25,539 nucleotides of DNA, from positions 1 to 25,539 of the forward strand of contig DBTR01000064.1 of NCBI GenBank assembly GCA_002307145.1, in the 5' to 3' direction. Below, in pieces: positions 7,441-15,066 of the stretch. The notes below the pieces were generated by a model, which was not told the origin of the DNA, made no database searches, and saw only the letters and a program-made list of their open reading frames with translations. The stretch comes from Rhodospirillum sp. UBA1311 (GTDB taxonomy: Bacteria > Pseudomonadota > Alphaproteobacteria > Rhodospirillales > Rhodospirillaceae). Every line of letters starts with the position of its first letter. The stretch's first letter is position 1. The translations under genes and the position numbers were made by a program.

Positions 7441-9005
7441 ACGCCGAGGGCGCGGTGAAAGCGGGTGTCCTCGGTGAGGAGGTGATGGGCGAAGAGTTCG
7501 TGGACGATGAAGTCGAGGACGCCGCAGGCGGCGATTTCGTCTTTGACATAGCGGTCGAGGAGGGTTTCGGCACGGGCGAGGAGATCGCGGTGGAGGCAGG
7601 CGTGCTCGGCGGCGCCGTCGTAGGCGGCGGCGGCAACGATCCGCTCCTCTTCGGCGAAGTGGGCGATTTCGGCGGCGAGGAAGGCGCGCACCGCCGCAAC
7701 GATCTTCGCCTTTTCCTGCGGCGCGTCGCCGAGGGCGAGGAGCGCGTTGACTTCGTCGAACAGCGCCCGGTGCTGGGCGTCGAGGGCGAGGTCGCCGCTC
7801 GCGAAGTCCTTGCACCAGATCATCCGGGCGGTGGGCGGCCCGCCGGGGGCCGGTCCCTGGGTAAACGCGACGCCGTCGACCTGGACGTTGTCGCGGCCGT
7901 TGGTCTTGGCGCGATAGAGCGCGAGGTCGGCGCGCTTCATCCACGCATCCCAAGTCTCGGAGGAGAGGCCGGCGGCGACGCCGACGCTGACGGTCATCCG
8001 CACCCCCGCCGCGAACCCATGCTCCCGCACCCGCGCGCGCAGGCGTTCGGCGGTGGCGACGGCCTCGGCAAGGCCGCACATCGGCAGGACGACGACGAAC
8101 TCCTCGCCGCCCCAGCGCCCGACGACGTCGGTTTCGCGGGTCGCGGCCCGCGCGATCTGGGCGAAGTCCTTCAATACCACGTCGCCGAGGGCGTGGCCGT
8201 GGCGGTCGTTGACCTCCTTGAAGTGGTCGAGGTCGACGAGGATCGCGGAAACCGGATGGCCATAGCGCCGCAGCCGCGCGAGTTCGCGCTCCGCCACCTC
8301 TTCGACGCGGATGCGGTTCCAGCAGCCGGTGAGGCTGTCGCGCCGGGCAAAGTCGCGCAGGCGGGCGTCGGAGCGCTCCTTCGCCATCATCACGAAGCCG
8401 TTGGAGGCGAGAATCACCGCCGCGAACACCGAGAGAAACCCCATCGCCTGCGACGGCGAGGGTTCGAGGAAGCCATGCAGATTTTCCGGACGGAATGCGG
8501 CGATCCAGATTCGCGAAGCCGCGCCGGTCAGGTTGAGCGCCATCCCGAGAAGGATCAGGTTGCGCCCGTGCGTCGGAAAATCGTAGCGGAAGCGCAGCAG
8601 CCTGAGGCAAATCAGCGCGATCTGGACGAGATAGATCAGGTTGGCGAAGGCGATCCGCTCGTGCAGCTCGCGCGCGGCGACGAGCAGGCCGAGCACCAGG
8701 ACCGCAGGCGGCAGCAACACCCCGGCGTAATTCTGCGGAAGCTTCTGGAAGCGGTGGATGGCGACCAGGAACAGCGACAACGCCACCGCCAGCAGGAAGT
8801 TGCCGAGCGCGGCGAGAACGGGATCGGGGAGGGAACCGCGCAGGGCCAGCAGGGCGAACACCACAGCCTGCATGCAGAGCCCGAGCGCCCAGGTCGCGAG
8901 CCCGTCGGGGCTGCCGCGCGACGCCCAGCCGAGGGTGAGCGCGAGCGCGAGGCAGGAGACGATGATCGTCGCGAAAATCGTGGGAAGGTCGGGATGGAAA
9001 AACAT
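7437..9005 (-). CDS. 7TM-GGDEF-hemerythrin diguanylate cyclase
   Basis: A 522-residue membrane protein in three parts. The N-terminus has about seven hydrophobic helices (residues 8-225) and resembles no named MASE type I can fix. A GGDEF domain (about 235-395) follows, with intact GGEEF (299-303) and inhibitory RETD (290-293) exactly five residues before it, so it is predicted to be an active, feedback-inhibited diguanylate cyclase. The C-terminus (about 395-522) is a bacteriohemerythrin domain with the full diiron ligand pattern: DAQHRALF (His412), HFAEE, HACLH and HLLTED. Hemerythrins bind O2 at a non-heme diiron site, so oxygen or redox control of c-di-GMP synthesis is likely. Vibrio cholerae has a hemerythrin-GGDEF protein with the opposite domain order. 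AGGA about 3-6 bases before ATG 9005 supports the start. Confidence 0.93.
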   Translation of the reverse strand: MFFHPDLPTIFATIIVSCLALALTLGWASRGSPDGLATWALGLCMQAVVFALLALRGSLPDPVLAALGNFLLAVALSLFLVAIHRFQKLPQNYAGVLLPPAVLVLGLLVAARELHERIAFANLIYLVQIALICLRLLRFRYDFPTHGRNLILLGMALNLTGAASRIWIAAFRPENLHGFLEPSPSQAMGFLSVFAAVILASNGFVMMAKERSDARLRDFARRDSLTGCWNRIRVEEVAERELARLRRYGHPVSAILVDLDHFKEVNDRHGHALGDVVLKDFAQIARAATRETDVVGRWGGEEFVVVLPMCGLAEAVATAERLRARVREHGFAAGVRMTVSVGVAAGLSSETWDAWMKRADLALYRAKTNGRDNVQVDGVAFTQGPAPGGPPTARMIWCKDFASGDLALDAQHRALFDEVNALLALGDAPQEKAKIVAAVRAFLAAEIAHFAEEERIVAAAAYDGAAEHACLHRDLLARAETLLDRYVKDEIAACGVLDFIVHELFAHHLLTEDTRFHRALGV

Positions 9006-9075
9006 CGGTCCTGGTCACGAGTGGAGGCGATCGCGCCGCCCCTAGCTATATTGGCCTTTCCTCCCGCCGATACCA

Positions 9076-9534
9076 CTAAGGTTTTCGCTCGACCTTGACC
9101 GCCTCGTCGTCGACGCCGACGACGCGAACCGGAACACCCTCGGCGAGATCGTCGTCGGCCACCGCCGCGTAGACTTCGCCGAGAAGGCTGACGGTGCCGT
9201 GGCCGTTCTTGAAGGCGCGCGCCACCGTGCCGCTGCGCCCGACGAGACCGAGCCCGGCGCGGGCGACGTTGGGAGCGGCGGCCTCGCGGCGGGCGATGCG
9301 CTTGCCGCCGAACCAGGAAAGGACCGAAAGGCCGATCCAGATCGCGAACTGCTCAAGCGGCTTGACCGGCCCGAGCGGCCATTCGGCAAGCCCGGCGAAC
9401 ACCGCGCCGATGCCGAGCGCGCGCACGGCGGGGAAGTCCTTCCACGAGCCGAAAGCGTAGATCAGCACCCCGGCGACGATCCAACCCCAAAACGGCAGGC
9501 CGGTTTCGGCCTGGAACGGCGAGAACTGCTCCAT
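9076..9534 (-). CDS. NfeD-like membrane protein with C-terminal OB fold
   Basis: A 152-residue short NfeD-type protein. Three hydrophobic segments (about 13-32, 38-58, 62-80) are followed by a C-terminal beta domain (about 95-150) with LVGRSGTVARAF, GEVYAAV and VPVRVVGVDDEAVKV, matching the NfeD soluble OB fold. NfeD proteins usually work with SPFH/stomatin-like membrane proteins encoded next door. No SPFH gene is in this window. Here the gene starts 3 bases after the rmuC stop, so it is translationally coupled to rmuC. The role is inferred to be membrane organisation or quality control. The 70 bases between it and the next minus-strand gene hold no clear terminator. Confidence 0.8.
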   Translation of the reverse strand: MEQFSPFQAETGLPFWGWIVAGVLIYAFGSWKDFPAVRALGIGAVFAGLAEWPLGPVKPLEQFAIWIGLSVLSWFGGKRIARREAAAPNVARAGLGLVGRSGTVARAFKNGHGTVSLLGEVYAAVADDDLAEGVPVRVVGVDDEAVKVERKP

Positions 9535-9537
9535 GAC

Positions 9538-10668
9538 TCAGCCCTCCGCCCGGGGAAGCGCCTCGGGCGGCGCATGGGCGACGAGTTCGTCGGTGTCGGC
9601 GGCGCCGAGTTGCACCGCCTCGATCTTTTCGGCGCGGCTGATGATCTTGGTCATCGAGGTTTCCACGAGCGCGACGTCCTTCTGTGCTTGGTTGATGTGG
9701 GTAAACAGGCCGCCGAGGCGGGATTCGAGACGCTTCACGTCTTCCAGCAACGTGCCGACCTCCTTCTGGATGCGGCCCGCCTGCTTGCGCATCTGCACGT
9801 CTTTCAACACCGCGCGGACGGTATTCAAGGTCGCCATCAGGGTGGTGGGCGAGACGATCCAGACGCGATTGCGGTAGGACTCCTCGATCACGCCCCGGAA
9901 GTTCGCATGCAGCTCGGCATAGACCGCCTCCGAGGGCAGGAACATCAGGGCGGATTCGGCAGTTTCGCCGGGAATGATGTATCGTGCAGCAATGTCCTTG
10001 ATGTGCTTCAGCACGTCGTCGGCGAAGCGGCGGGTGGCGAGCTTGCGGGCGACGTCGTCGGTGCAATCGCGCAGCGCCTGGTAGCCGTCGAGCGGAAACT
10101 TCGCATCGATCACGATTGGACCGGGCGGGTTCGGCAGCAGCAGCAGGCAGTCGGCGCGGCGGCCGTTAGAGAGCACCGCCTGGAAGCCGTAGGCGTCCGC
10201 CGGCAGCGCGGCGGTGACGATGTCGTGCATCTGCACCTCGCCGAACGCGCCGCGCGCCTGCTTGTTGGAGAGAATGTCCTGCAATCCCACCACCTGGGTC
10301 GACAGCTCGGTGAGGTTCTTTTGCGCCACGTCGATTACCGCGAGGCGCTCGCGCAAGTCGTGCAGCGTCGCCGAGGTCTTCTCCGCCGAAAGCACCAGCC
10401 CCTCGCCGATGCGCTTGGTGACGTCGGCCAGGCGTTCGTCCATCGCCTTGTTGAGCGCGCGCTCCTGCGCCTGCATCCGCTCGGCGAGCATCGCCTGCTG
10501 CGCCGCCTGGGTTTGCGCCATCTGCCCGAGCCGCCCGACGAGTTCGCCCAGGAGCGGGTCGGAGACCGGAGCCTTCGGCCCCTGCCGCGCCACCAGCCAC
10601 GCGATCAGCCCGGCCAGGGCCGACACGATGGCCGCAAGCGCGATGATTTCAGCCAATCCGAAGGTCAT
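9538..10668 (-). CDS. rmuC: RmuC family DNA recombination protein
   Basis: A 376-residue RmuC homologue. It has one N-terminal TM helix (about 3-25), a Gln/Ala-rich coiled coil (about 45-115) and the RmuC domain (about 125-340), with QARGAFGEVQM, PIVIDAKFPLDGY (a D-x-K nuclease-like motif of the PD-(D/E)XK type), FLPSEAVYAEL and VWIVSPTTLMATL. E. coli RmuC limits recombination at inverted repeats; the exact reaction is not established. ATG 10668 gives an N-terminus that enters the TM helix. GTG 10674, two codons upstream, lies 4 nt from GGGAG and is an equally good alternative. It is divergent from def and the first gene of an rmuC-nfeD pair. Confidence 0.93.
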   Translation of the reverse strand: MTFGLAEIIALAAIVSALAGLIAWLVARQGPKAPVSDPLLGELVGRLGQMAQTQAAQQAMLAERMQAQERALNKAMDERLADVTKRIGEGLVLSAEKTSATLHDLRERLAVIDVAQKNLTELSTQVVGLQDILSNKQARGAFGEVQMHDIVTAALPADAYGFQAVLSNGRRADCLLLLPNPPGPIVIDAKFPLDGYQALRDCTDDVARKLATRRFADDVLKHIKDIAARYIIPGETAESALMFLPSEAVYAELHANFRGVIEESYRNRVWIVSPTTLMATLNTVRAVLKDVQMRKQAGRIQKEVGTLLEDVKRLESRLGGLFTHINQAQKDVALVETSMTKIISRAEKIEAVQLGAADTDELVAHAPPEALPRAEG

Positions 10669-10715
10669 GCTCACTCGACTCCCTCTCTTTCGCGGCAGGA
10701 TAAGGTAGCGGCTGC

Positions 10716-10745
10716 TTGACGCGAAGGGGCAATTCGCCCTATTTC
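10716..10745 (+). promoter_or_regulatory. Candidate sigma-70 promoter for def-fmt-truA
   Basis: TTGACG (10716-10721) and TATTTC (10740-10745) with an 18-base spacer, 41 bases upstream of the def start in the rmuC/def divergent region. The -35 box is near consensus; the -10 box is weak. Confidence 0.4.
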
Positions 10746-10785
10746 CCCATTGATAGAGATTTGCAACTGAGGATACCCGCGCTCC

Positions 10786-11304
10786 ATGGCGATACTGCCG
10801 ATCCTGGTCGCTCCCGACCCCCGCTTGAAGGCCAAGGCCCAGAAGGTCGAGGTCGTGGACGACACCATCCGCACGCTGATCGACGACATGCTCGAAACCA
10901 TGTACGACGCGCCCGGCATCGGCCTCGCCGCGCCGCAGGTGGGCGTGCTGAAGCGGGTGATCGTGCTCGACGTCGCGGGCAAGGACGAACCGCCCGCGCC
11001 GATGGGACTGGTCAACCCGGAGGTGATCTGGGAATCCGAGGAGACCAACGTCTACGAGGAAGGCTGCCTCTCCCTGCCGACCCACTACGCCGAGGTCGAG
11101 CGCCCGGCGGTGGTCAAGGTGCGCTACCTCGACCGCGACGGCAAGGCCCACGAGGTCGAGGCCGACGGCCTGTTCGCCACCTGCGTCCAGCACGAGATCG
11201 ACCACCTCGACGGCGTCCTGTTCGTCGACTACATCTCCTCGCTCAAGCGCAACATCATCCTGCGCAAGCTCAAGAAAGAAAAGGAACAGGCGCGCTCGGC
11301 CTGA
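10786..11304 (+). CDS. def: Peptide deformylase
   Basis: Fe2+-type metalloenzyme that removes the formyl group from the N-terminal methionine of new proteins. All three family motifs are visible in 172 residues: GIGLAAPQVG (44-53), EGCLSLP (92-98, metal ligand Cys94) and HEIDH (136-140, two metal His and catalytic Glu). The length is normal. It is followed after 25 bases by fmt, the enzyme that adds the formyl group it removes, the usual bacterial pairing. It is the first gene of a def-fmt-truA operon read from the divergent region with rmuC. Confidence 0.97.
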   Translation: MAILPILVAPDPRLKAKAQKVEVVDDTIRTLIDDMLETMYDAPGIGLAAPQVGVLKRVIVLDVAGKDEPPAPMGLVNPEVIWESEETNVYEEGCLSLPTHYAEVERPAVVKVRYLDRDGKAHEVEADGLFATCVQHEIDHLDGVLFVDYISSLKRNIILRKLKKEKEQARSA

Positions 11305-11329
11305 CCGCCCGCGCGCCTGGGGGGAACCG

Positions 11330-12256
11330 ATGGGGGACATCCGCCTGCGCGTGGCGTTCATGGGCACGCCCGACTTTGCCGCGACCGCCCTCAAAGCCGT
11401 CGCCGCGCACCACGACGTCGTCTGCGTCTATTCCCAGCCGCCCCGCCCCGCCGGGCGCGGCTACAAGCTCGTGCCCTCGGCGGTGCAGGCCAAGGCCGAG
11501 ACCCTCGGCATCCCGGTGCGCTGCCCGGTGAACCTGAAGTCGCCCGAGGACCAGGCTGCCTTCGCCGACCTTGCGCTCGACATCGCGGTGGTCGCGGCCT
11601 ACGGCTTGATTCTGCCGCAGGCGATCCTCGACGCGCCGCGCCTCGGCTGCATCAACATCCACGCCTCGCTCCTGCCGCGCTGGCGCGGCGCCGCGCCGAT
11701 CCAGCGCGCGATCATGGCCGGGGATTCCGCCACCGGCGTCACCATCATGCAGATGGACAAGGGCCTCGACACCGGCGCGATGCTGAGCACCGAACGCCTG
11801 CCGATCGGCCACGACGACACCGCCGCGACGATCCACGACGGCCTCGCCGGGATCGGCGCGAAACTGGTTGTGGAGACCCTCGCCCGCCTCGCGATCGGCG
11901 ACGTCGTCCCGACGCCGCAGCCGGAAGAGGGCGTCACCTACGCCCAGAAGATCGACAAGGCGGAAGCGCGGATCGACTGGCTGCGCCCGGCGGCGGAAGT
12001 CTCGGCGAAAATCCGCGGCCTCTCGCCCTTCCCCGGCGCTTGGTGCGAACTCGGCGGCGAACGGGTAAAGATCCTCAACGCCGCGATCGGCAATGGCGAG
12101 GGCGAGCCCGGCACCGCGCTCGACGCGGCGCTCACCGTCGCCTGCGGCCAGGGCGCGGTGCGCCTCACCCGGCTGCAACGCGCCGGAGCCAAGCCGACCG
12201 ACGCCGACGGATTCTTGAACGGTCGCCCGGTCCCCTGCGGCACGAAGTTCGCCTGA
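11330..12256 (+). CDS. fmt: Methionyl-tRNA formyltransferase
   Basis: Transfers formyl from 10-formyl-tetrahydrofolate to Met-tRNAfMet for translation initiation. The 308 residues comprise an N-terminal formyltransferase domain with MGTPDFA (11-17), catalytic Asn109 and His111 in CINIHASLLP, the SLLPRWRGAAPI motif (113-124), Asp147 in GLDTGAM, and a C-terminal OB-like tRNA-binding domain (about 210-305, KIRGLSPFPGAW). The ATG is preceded by GGGGGG/GGAA. Its TGA overlaps the truA ATG by one base (TGATG), so the two are translationally coupled. Confidence 0.97.
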   Translation: MGDIRLRVAFMGTPDFAATALKAVAAHHDVVCVYSQPPRPAGRGYKLVPSAVQAKAETLGIPVRCPVNLKSPEDQAAFADLALDIAVVAAYGLILPQAILDAPRLGCINIHASLLPRWRGAAPIQRAIMAGDSATGVTIMQMDKGLDTGAMLSTERLPIGHDDTAATIHDGLAGIGAKLVVETLARLAIGDVVPTPQPEEGVTYAQKIDKAEARIDWLRPAAEVSAKIRGLSPFPGAWCELGGERVKILNAAIGNGEGEPGTALDAALTVACGQGAVRLTRLQRAGAKPTDADGFLNGRPVPCGTKFA

Positions 12257-13050
12257 TGCCGCGCGTCAAACTCACCCTCGAATACGACGGCCGGGATTTC
12301 GTCGGCTGGCAGCGCCAGGACAACGGCCCCTCGGTGCAGGCCGCGCTCGAAGCCGCGCTCCTGGCCTATTGCGGGCAGGATCTCACCGTCGCCGCCTCGG
12401 GCCGCACCGACGCCGGGGTGCACGCCTTTGCCCAGGTCGCGCACGTCGACTTGCCGCGCGACGACAAGCCCGAAACCATCCGCGCCGCGCTCAACTTCCA
12501 CATCCAGCCGAAAACCGTCGCGGTGCTCAAGGCCGAGATCGTGCCCGACGACTTCCACGCCCGCTTCTCCTGCACCGGGCGCTCCTACCTCTACCGGATT
12601 TTGAACCGCTCCGCCCACCCGTCGCTCGAAGCCGGGCGGGTGTGGTGGGTGCAGCGGCCGCTCGATGCCGACGCGATGCACGCCGCCGCCCAGGTGCTGA
12701 TCGGCAAGCACGACTTCACCTCGTTCCGCGCCGTCGCCTGCCAGTCGAAGTCGCCGATCAAGACGCTCGATTCCTTGAGCGTCAGCCGCTACGGCGAAAT
12801 CGTCGAAATCCGCACCGCCGCGCGCTCGTTCCTGCACCATCAGGTGCGCAACATGGTCGGCACGCTCAAGCTCGTCGGCGAGGGCAAGTGGAACATCCGC
12901 CAAGTGCAAAAGGCGCTCGAAGCCCGCGACCGCGCCGCCGCCGGACCGACCGCGCCGCCAGACGGGCTCTACTTCGTCGACGCCCGCTACGACGAAATCC
13001 CGGCGAGTTCGGACAGCTCCGGCAACCCGCCCACCAGCCCGGCAATGTAG
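12256..13050 (+). CDS. truA: tRNA pseudouridine(38-40) synthase TruA
   Basis: Converts uridines 38-40 in the tRNA anticodon arm to pseudouridine. The 264 residues contain the catalytic aspartate in ASGRTDAGVHA (Asp52), YDGRDFVGWQRQ near the N-terminus, FHARFSC, and the C-terminal FLHHQVRNMVGTL and PPDGLYFVDARYD motifs. The start overlaps the fmt stop. TruA normally ends soon after the last motif; here about 18 further residues (EIPASSDSSG and on) are coded by DNA that is antisense to the end of the convergent antiporter gene, a 64-bp overlap. The tail is probably non-essential (inference). Confidence 0.96.
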   Translation: MPRVKLTLEYDGRDFVGWQRQDNGPSVQAALEAALLAYCGQDLTVAASGRTDAGVHAFAQVAHVDLPRDDKPETIRAALNFHIQPKTVAVLKAEIVPDDFHARFSCTGRSYLYRILNRSAHPSLEAGRVWWVQRPLDADAMHAAAQVLIGKHDFTSFRAVACQSKSPIKTLDSLSVSRYGEIVEIRTAARSFLHHQVRNMVGTLKLVGEGKWNIRQVQKALEARDRAAAGPTAPPDGLYFVDARYDEIPASSDSSGNPPTSPAM

Positions 13051-13976
13051 ACGCCGTAGCCGACAACGAAGACGAAGCCGAGCGCGCGCGGCACGTTGCG
13101 CAGCGCCAGCACCACGCCAACCAGGGCGAGGCTGCTCGCCAGGAGCACCCAGGTGTCGCGCGCGACGATCTCCTGCGGCACCGAAATCGGCCCCATCAGC
13201 GCCGTCGTGCCGAGAATCCCCAGAATATTGAAGATGTTGCTGCCGACGATGTTGCCGAGCGCGACGTCGCTCTCCTTCTTGACCGCAGCCACGACCGAAG
13301 TCACCAGCTCCGGCAGGGAGGTGCCGACCGCAACCACGGTCACGCCGATCAAGCTCTGCGAGACGCCCCACCGCGTCGCCAGTTCCACCGCCGCGTCGAC
13401 CAGGAACCGCGCACCCAGCATCACCCCGACCAATCCGCCCACGGTCAGCCCTAGGGCGGGCCACAGGCTCAAGTGAACCTGAGGAGATTCCTTCAGGTGC
13501 GCCTCCTCCTCGCGGATCCGGGTCATTGCCCCGTCGCGCCGGTCGGCGAGGATGGTGCCGACGGTGTAGGCCACCAGCGCCGCCAGCAACGCCGCACCCA
13601 CCGGCCGCGAAATCGTCCCCCACAGCAGCAACCCCGCCGCCGCGACGGTCGCCACCCCCATCACCAGCATGTCGCGCCGCACCCCGGGCGCATCCGCCGC
13701 CACGGGCGAAAGCAATGCCGCCAAGCCCATGATCAGCAACACGTTGACGATGTTGCTCCCGACCACGTTGCCCACCGCGATCGCGGGCGCGCCGATCAAG
13801 GCCGCCTGCACGCTCGCCAGCAACTCCGGCGTCGAGGTGCCGAACCCGACCAGGGTCAGGCCGATCACCAACGGCGAAATTCCGGCGATCCGCGCCACCG
13901 CCACCGCGCCGCGCACCAACACGTCGCCGCCCACCACCAGCAAGACCAACCCGCCCAAAAGCCCGATCGTCAGCAT
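12987..13976 (-). CDS. Calcium/sodium antiporter (CaCA family, YrbG-like)
   Basis: Inner-membrane cation/Ca2+ exchanger, 329 residues with about ten TM helices in two inverted halves. Both alpha repeats are present: GFGTSTPEL (44-52) with GNVVGSNIVN (69-78), and AVGTSLPEL (216-224) with GNIVGSNIFN (241-250). The acidic Glu in each TPEL/LPEL is the ion-binding residue in this family. A cytoplasmic loop (about 146-168) separates the halves. The gene stands alone on the minus strand. Its 3' end overlaps truA by 64 bp and its 5' side faces the inverted-repeat region. YrbG-type members are annotated as Ca2+/Na+ exchangers, but the coupling ion cannot be read from sequence. Confidence 0.93.
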   Translation of the reverse strand: MLTIGLLGGLVLLVVGGDVLVRGAVAVARIAGISPLVIGLTLVGFGTSTPELLASVQAALIGAPAIAVGNVVGSNIVNVLLIMGLAALLSPVAADAPGVRRDMLVMGVATVAAAGLLLWGTISRPVGAALLAALVAYTVGTILADRRDGAMTRIREEEAHLKESPQVHLSLWPALGLTVGGLVGVMLGARFLVDAAVELATRWGVSQSLIGVTVVAVGTSLPELVTSVVAAVKKESDVALGNIVGSNIFNILGILGTTALMGPISVPQEIVARDTWVLLASSLALVGVVLALRNVPRALGFVFVVGYGVYIAGLVGGLPELSELAGISS

Positions 13977-14026
13977 GCCGCCCTCCTCAGGTTCGCCAGG
14001 ACGTGGGCATACGGCGGGAGGCGGTC

Positions 14027-14075
14027 AAGAGCCGGGCTCCGCCCGGGCCCGCTGGGGCCTTGGGCACCAGACCCC
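14027..14075 (+). repeat. Left arm of a long GC-rich inverted repeat
   Basis: Bases 14027-14057 match the reverse complement of 14174-14204 at 29 of 31 positions, including a 17-base perfect block (14041-14057). A further CCAGACCCC (14067-14075) is matched by GGGGTCTGG in the other arm. The arm can also fold on itself (CCGGGC/GCCCGG, loop TCC). It looks like a REP- or MITE-type intergenic element upstream of the antiporter gene. Arms and centre fill most of the 226-base gap 13977-14202; no gene was seen there. Confidence 0.8.
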
Positions 14076-14156
14076 GTTAGTTTTTCGCGCACCAGCGCAA
14101 TCGACCCTCGCGCCGCGTGATGGCTTTATCGCGCTTCGCGCATGACCAGACCTCAT

Positions 14157-14204
14157 GGGGTCTGGGGTCTGGACCCCAGCGGGCCCGGGCAGCGCCCGGC
14201 TCTT
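14157..14204 (-). repeat. Right arm of the GC-rich inverted repeat
   Basis: Partner of 14027-14075. It contains two overlapping GGGGTCTGG copies (14157-14165, 14164-14172) and its own short palindrome, GGGGTC-TG-GACCCC (14164-14177). Its outer end overlaps the racemase stop codon by two bases, so it also forms the 3' boundary of the racemase gene and may serve as its terminator, although it lacks a T tract. Confidence 0.8.
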
Positions 14205-14928
14205 ACGACGCCGCGCGCAACGGCCGCGTCATGGCGGGGGGGAAGCCGTGGTGGGTTTCGCGGAACCAGCGGACGCAGCGGAGCGCGAGAGCTTGCGTCG
14301 CGTCGATGAGGAATGGGTCGGGTTCGTTGAGGGCGGCGGGGATTTCGGTACAGGCGAGAATCACCGCCTTTGCGCCGCGTTCGCGGTGGGCATCGACGGC
14401 CTGGGCGAAGATGGCGCGAGCGGCATCGAGGCGACCGGCCTTGACCAGGGTGATGCCTTGGCCGACGGCGGCGATTTCGGGGCCGGTGGATTCGGCGATC
14501 GGCCAGCGTACCTGGTCGAGACGGTTTTCGTAGACCCGGGCAGCATGGGTGCCCTGGGTGGAGAGGATGGCGATCGGGCCGCCTTCGGGAAGGACCTCGG
14601 CGAGGCGGTCGGCGACGGCATCGACGATATGGAGGATTTCGGGCAGGTCGGGGCCGACGAGGGAGGAATACCAGTAGTGGGCGGTATTGCAGGGGATCGC
14701 CACGACCGAGGCTCCGGCGCGGCCGAGTTCGCGCATGCCGAGGCGGAGCGCGGGCAGCGGGTTTTCGCCGCCTTCGGTGATGTAGCGCGAGCGGTCGGGA
14801 ATCTGCGGCACCGCGCGGACGATGAAGGGCATGTGCTGCTGGTCGGTTTCGGCCTCGTCCGCCGCCACGAGTTTGGCGAGGAAATCGACCGTCGCCAGCG
14901 GGCCCATGCCGCCGAGAATACCCAACAT
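14203..14928 (-). CDS. Aspartate/glutamate racemase family protein
   Basis: A 241-residue cofactor-independent racemase of the Asp/Glu/hydantoin family, aspartate-racemase (YgeA-like) branch. It begins LGILGGMGPLATVDF and carries both catalytic cysteines, Cys80 in AIPCNTAHYW and Cys193 in LACTEIP, which act as the two-base proton donors and acceptors. Substrate choice (Asp, Glu or a related amino acid) is not certain. The start at 14928 matches where the family begins, with GGAG 9 nt upstream. It is divergent from a LysR regulator gene with a LysR box between them, so it is the likely target of that regulator. Its stop overlaps the inverted-repeat arm. Confidence 0.92.
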   Translation of the reverse strand: MLGILGGMGPLATVDFLAKLVAADEAETDQQHMPFIVRAVPQIPDRSRYITEGGENPLPALRLGMRELGRAGASVVAIPCNTAHYWYSSLVGPDLPEILHIVDAVADRLAEVLPEGGPIAILSTQGTHAARVYENRLDQVRWPIAESTGPEIAAVGQGITLVKAGRLDAARAIFAQAVDAHRERGAKAVILACTEIPAALNEPDPFLIDATQALALRCVRWFRETHHGFPPAMTRPLRAAS

Positions 14929-15006
14929 TGCATCCGTCTCCGTTGTGATCCGATGGCCAAGGATGGCGCGCGCCGTGGGGACGGGTCCAACGCCGTTTCG
15001 GAATTG

Positions 15007-15027
15007 GTTATGCAAAACCGGAATAAC
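15007..15027. promoter_or_regulatory. LysR-type operator (T-N11-A box) in the racemase/regulator divergent region
   Basis: GTTAT (15007-15011), 11 bases, ATAAC (15023-15027): a perfect 5-bp dyad with T-N11-A geometry, the classic LysR-family recognition box. It lies in the 138-bp space between the divergent racemase and LysR starts, 40 bases upstream of the regulator ATG. Confidence 0.65.
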
Positions 15028-15066
15028 GGTGTTTGATTTATGGGCAATCGCTCGGAGGGCAGCCCT

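Noticed and set aside
6757..9098. Long open frames in other phases over the OB-fold and hemerythrin-GGDEF genes
   Set aside because: Composition is Arg/Pro- or Gly/Glu-rich with no motifs, while the chosen frames carry GGEEF and hemerythrin ligands.
15040..15066. An upstream ATG at 15040 as the LysR start
   Set aside because: The nine extra codons contain the GGAGG that is well placed for ATG 15067, where LysR homology begins.
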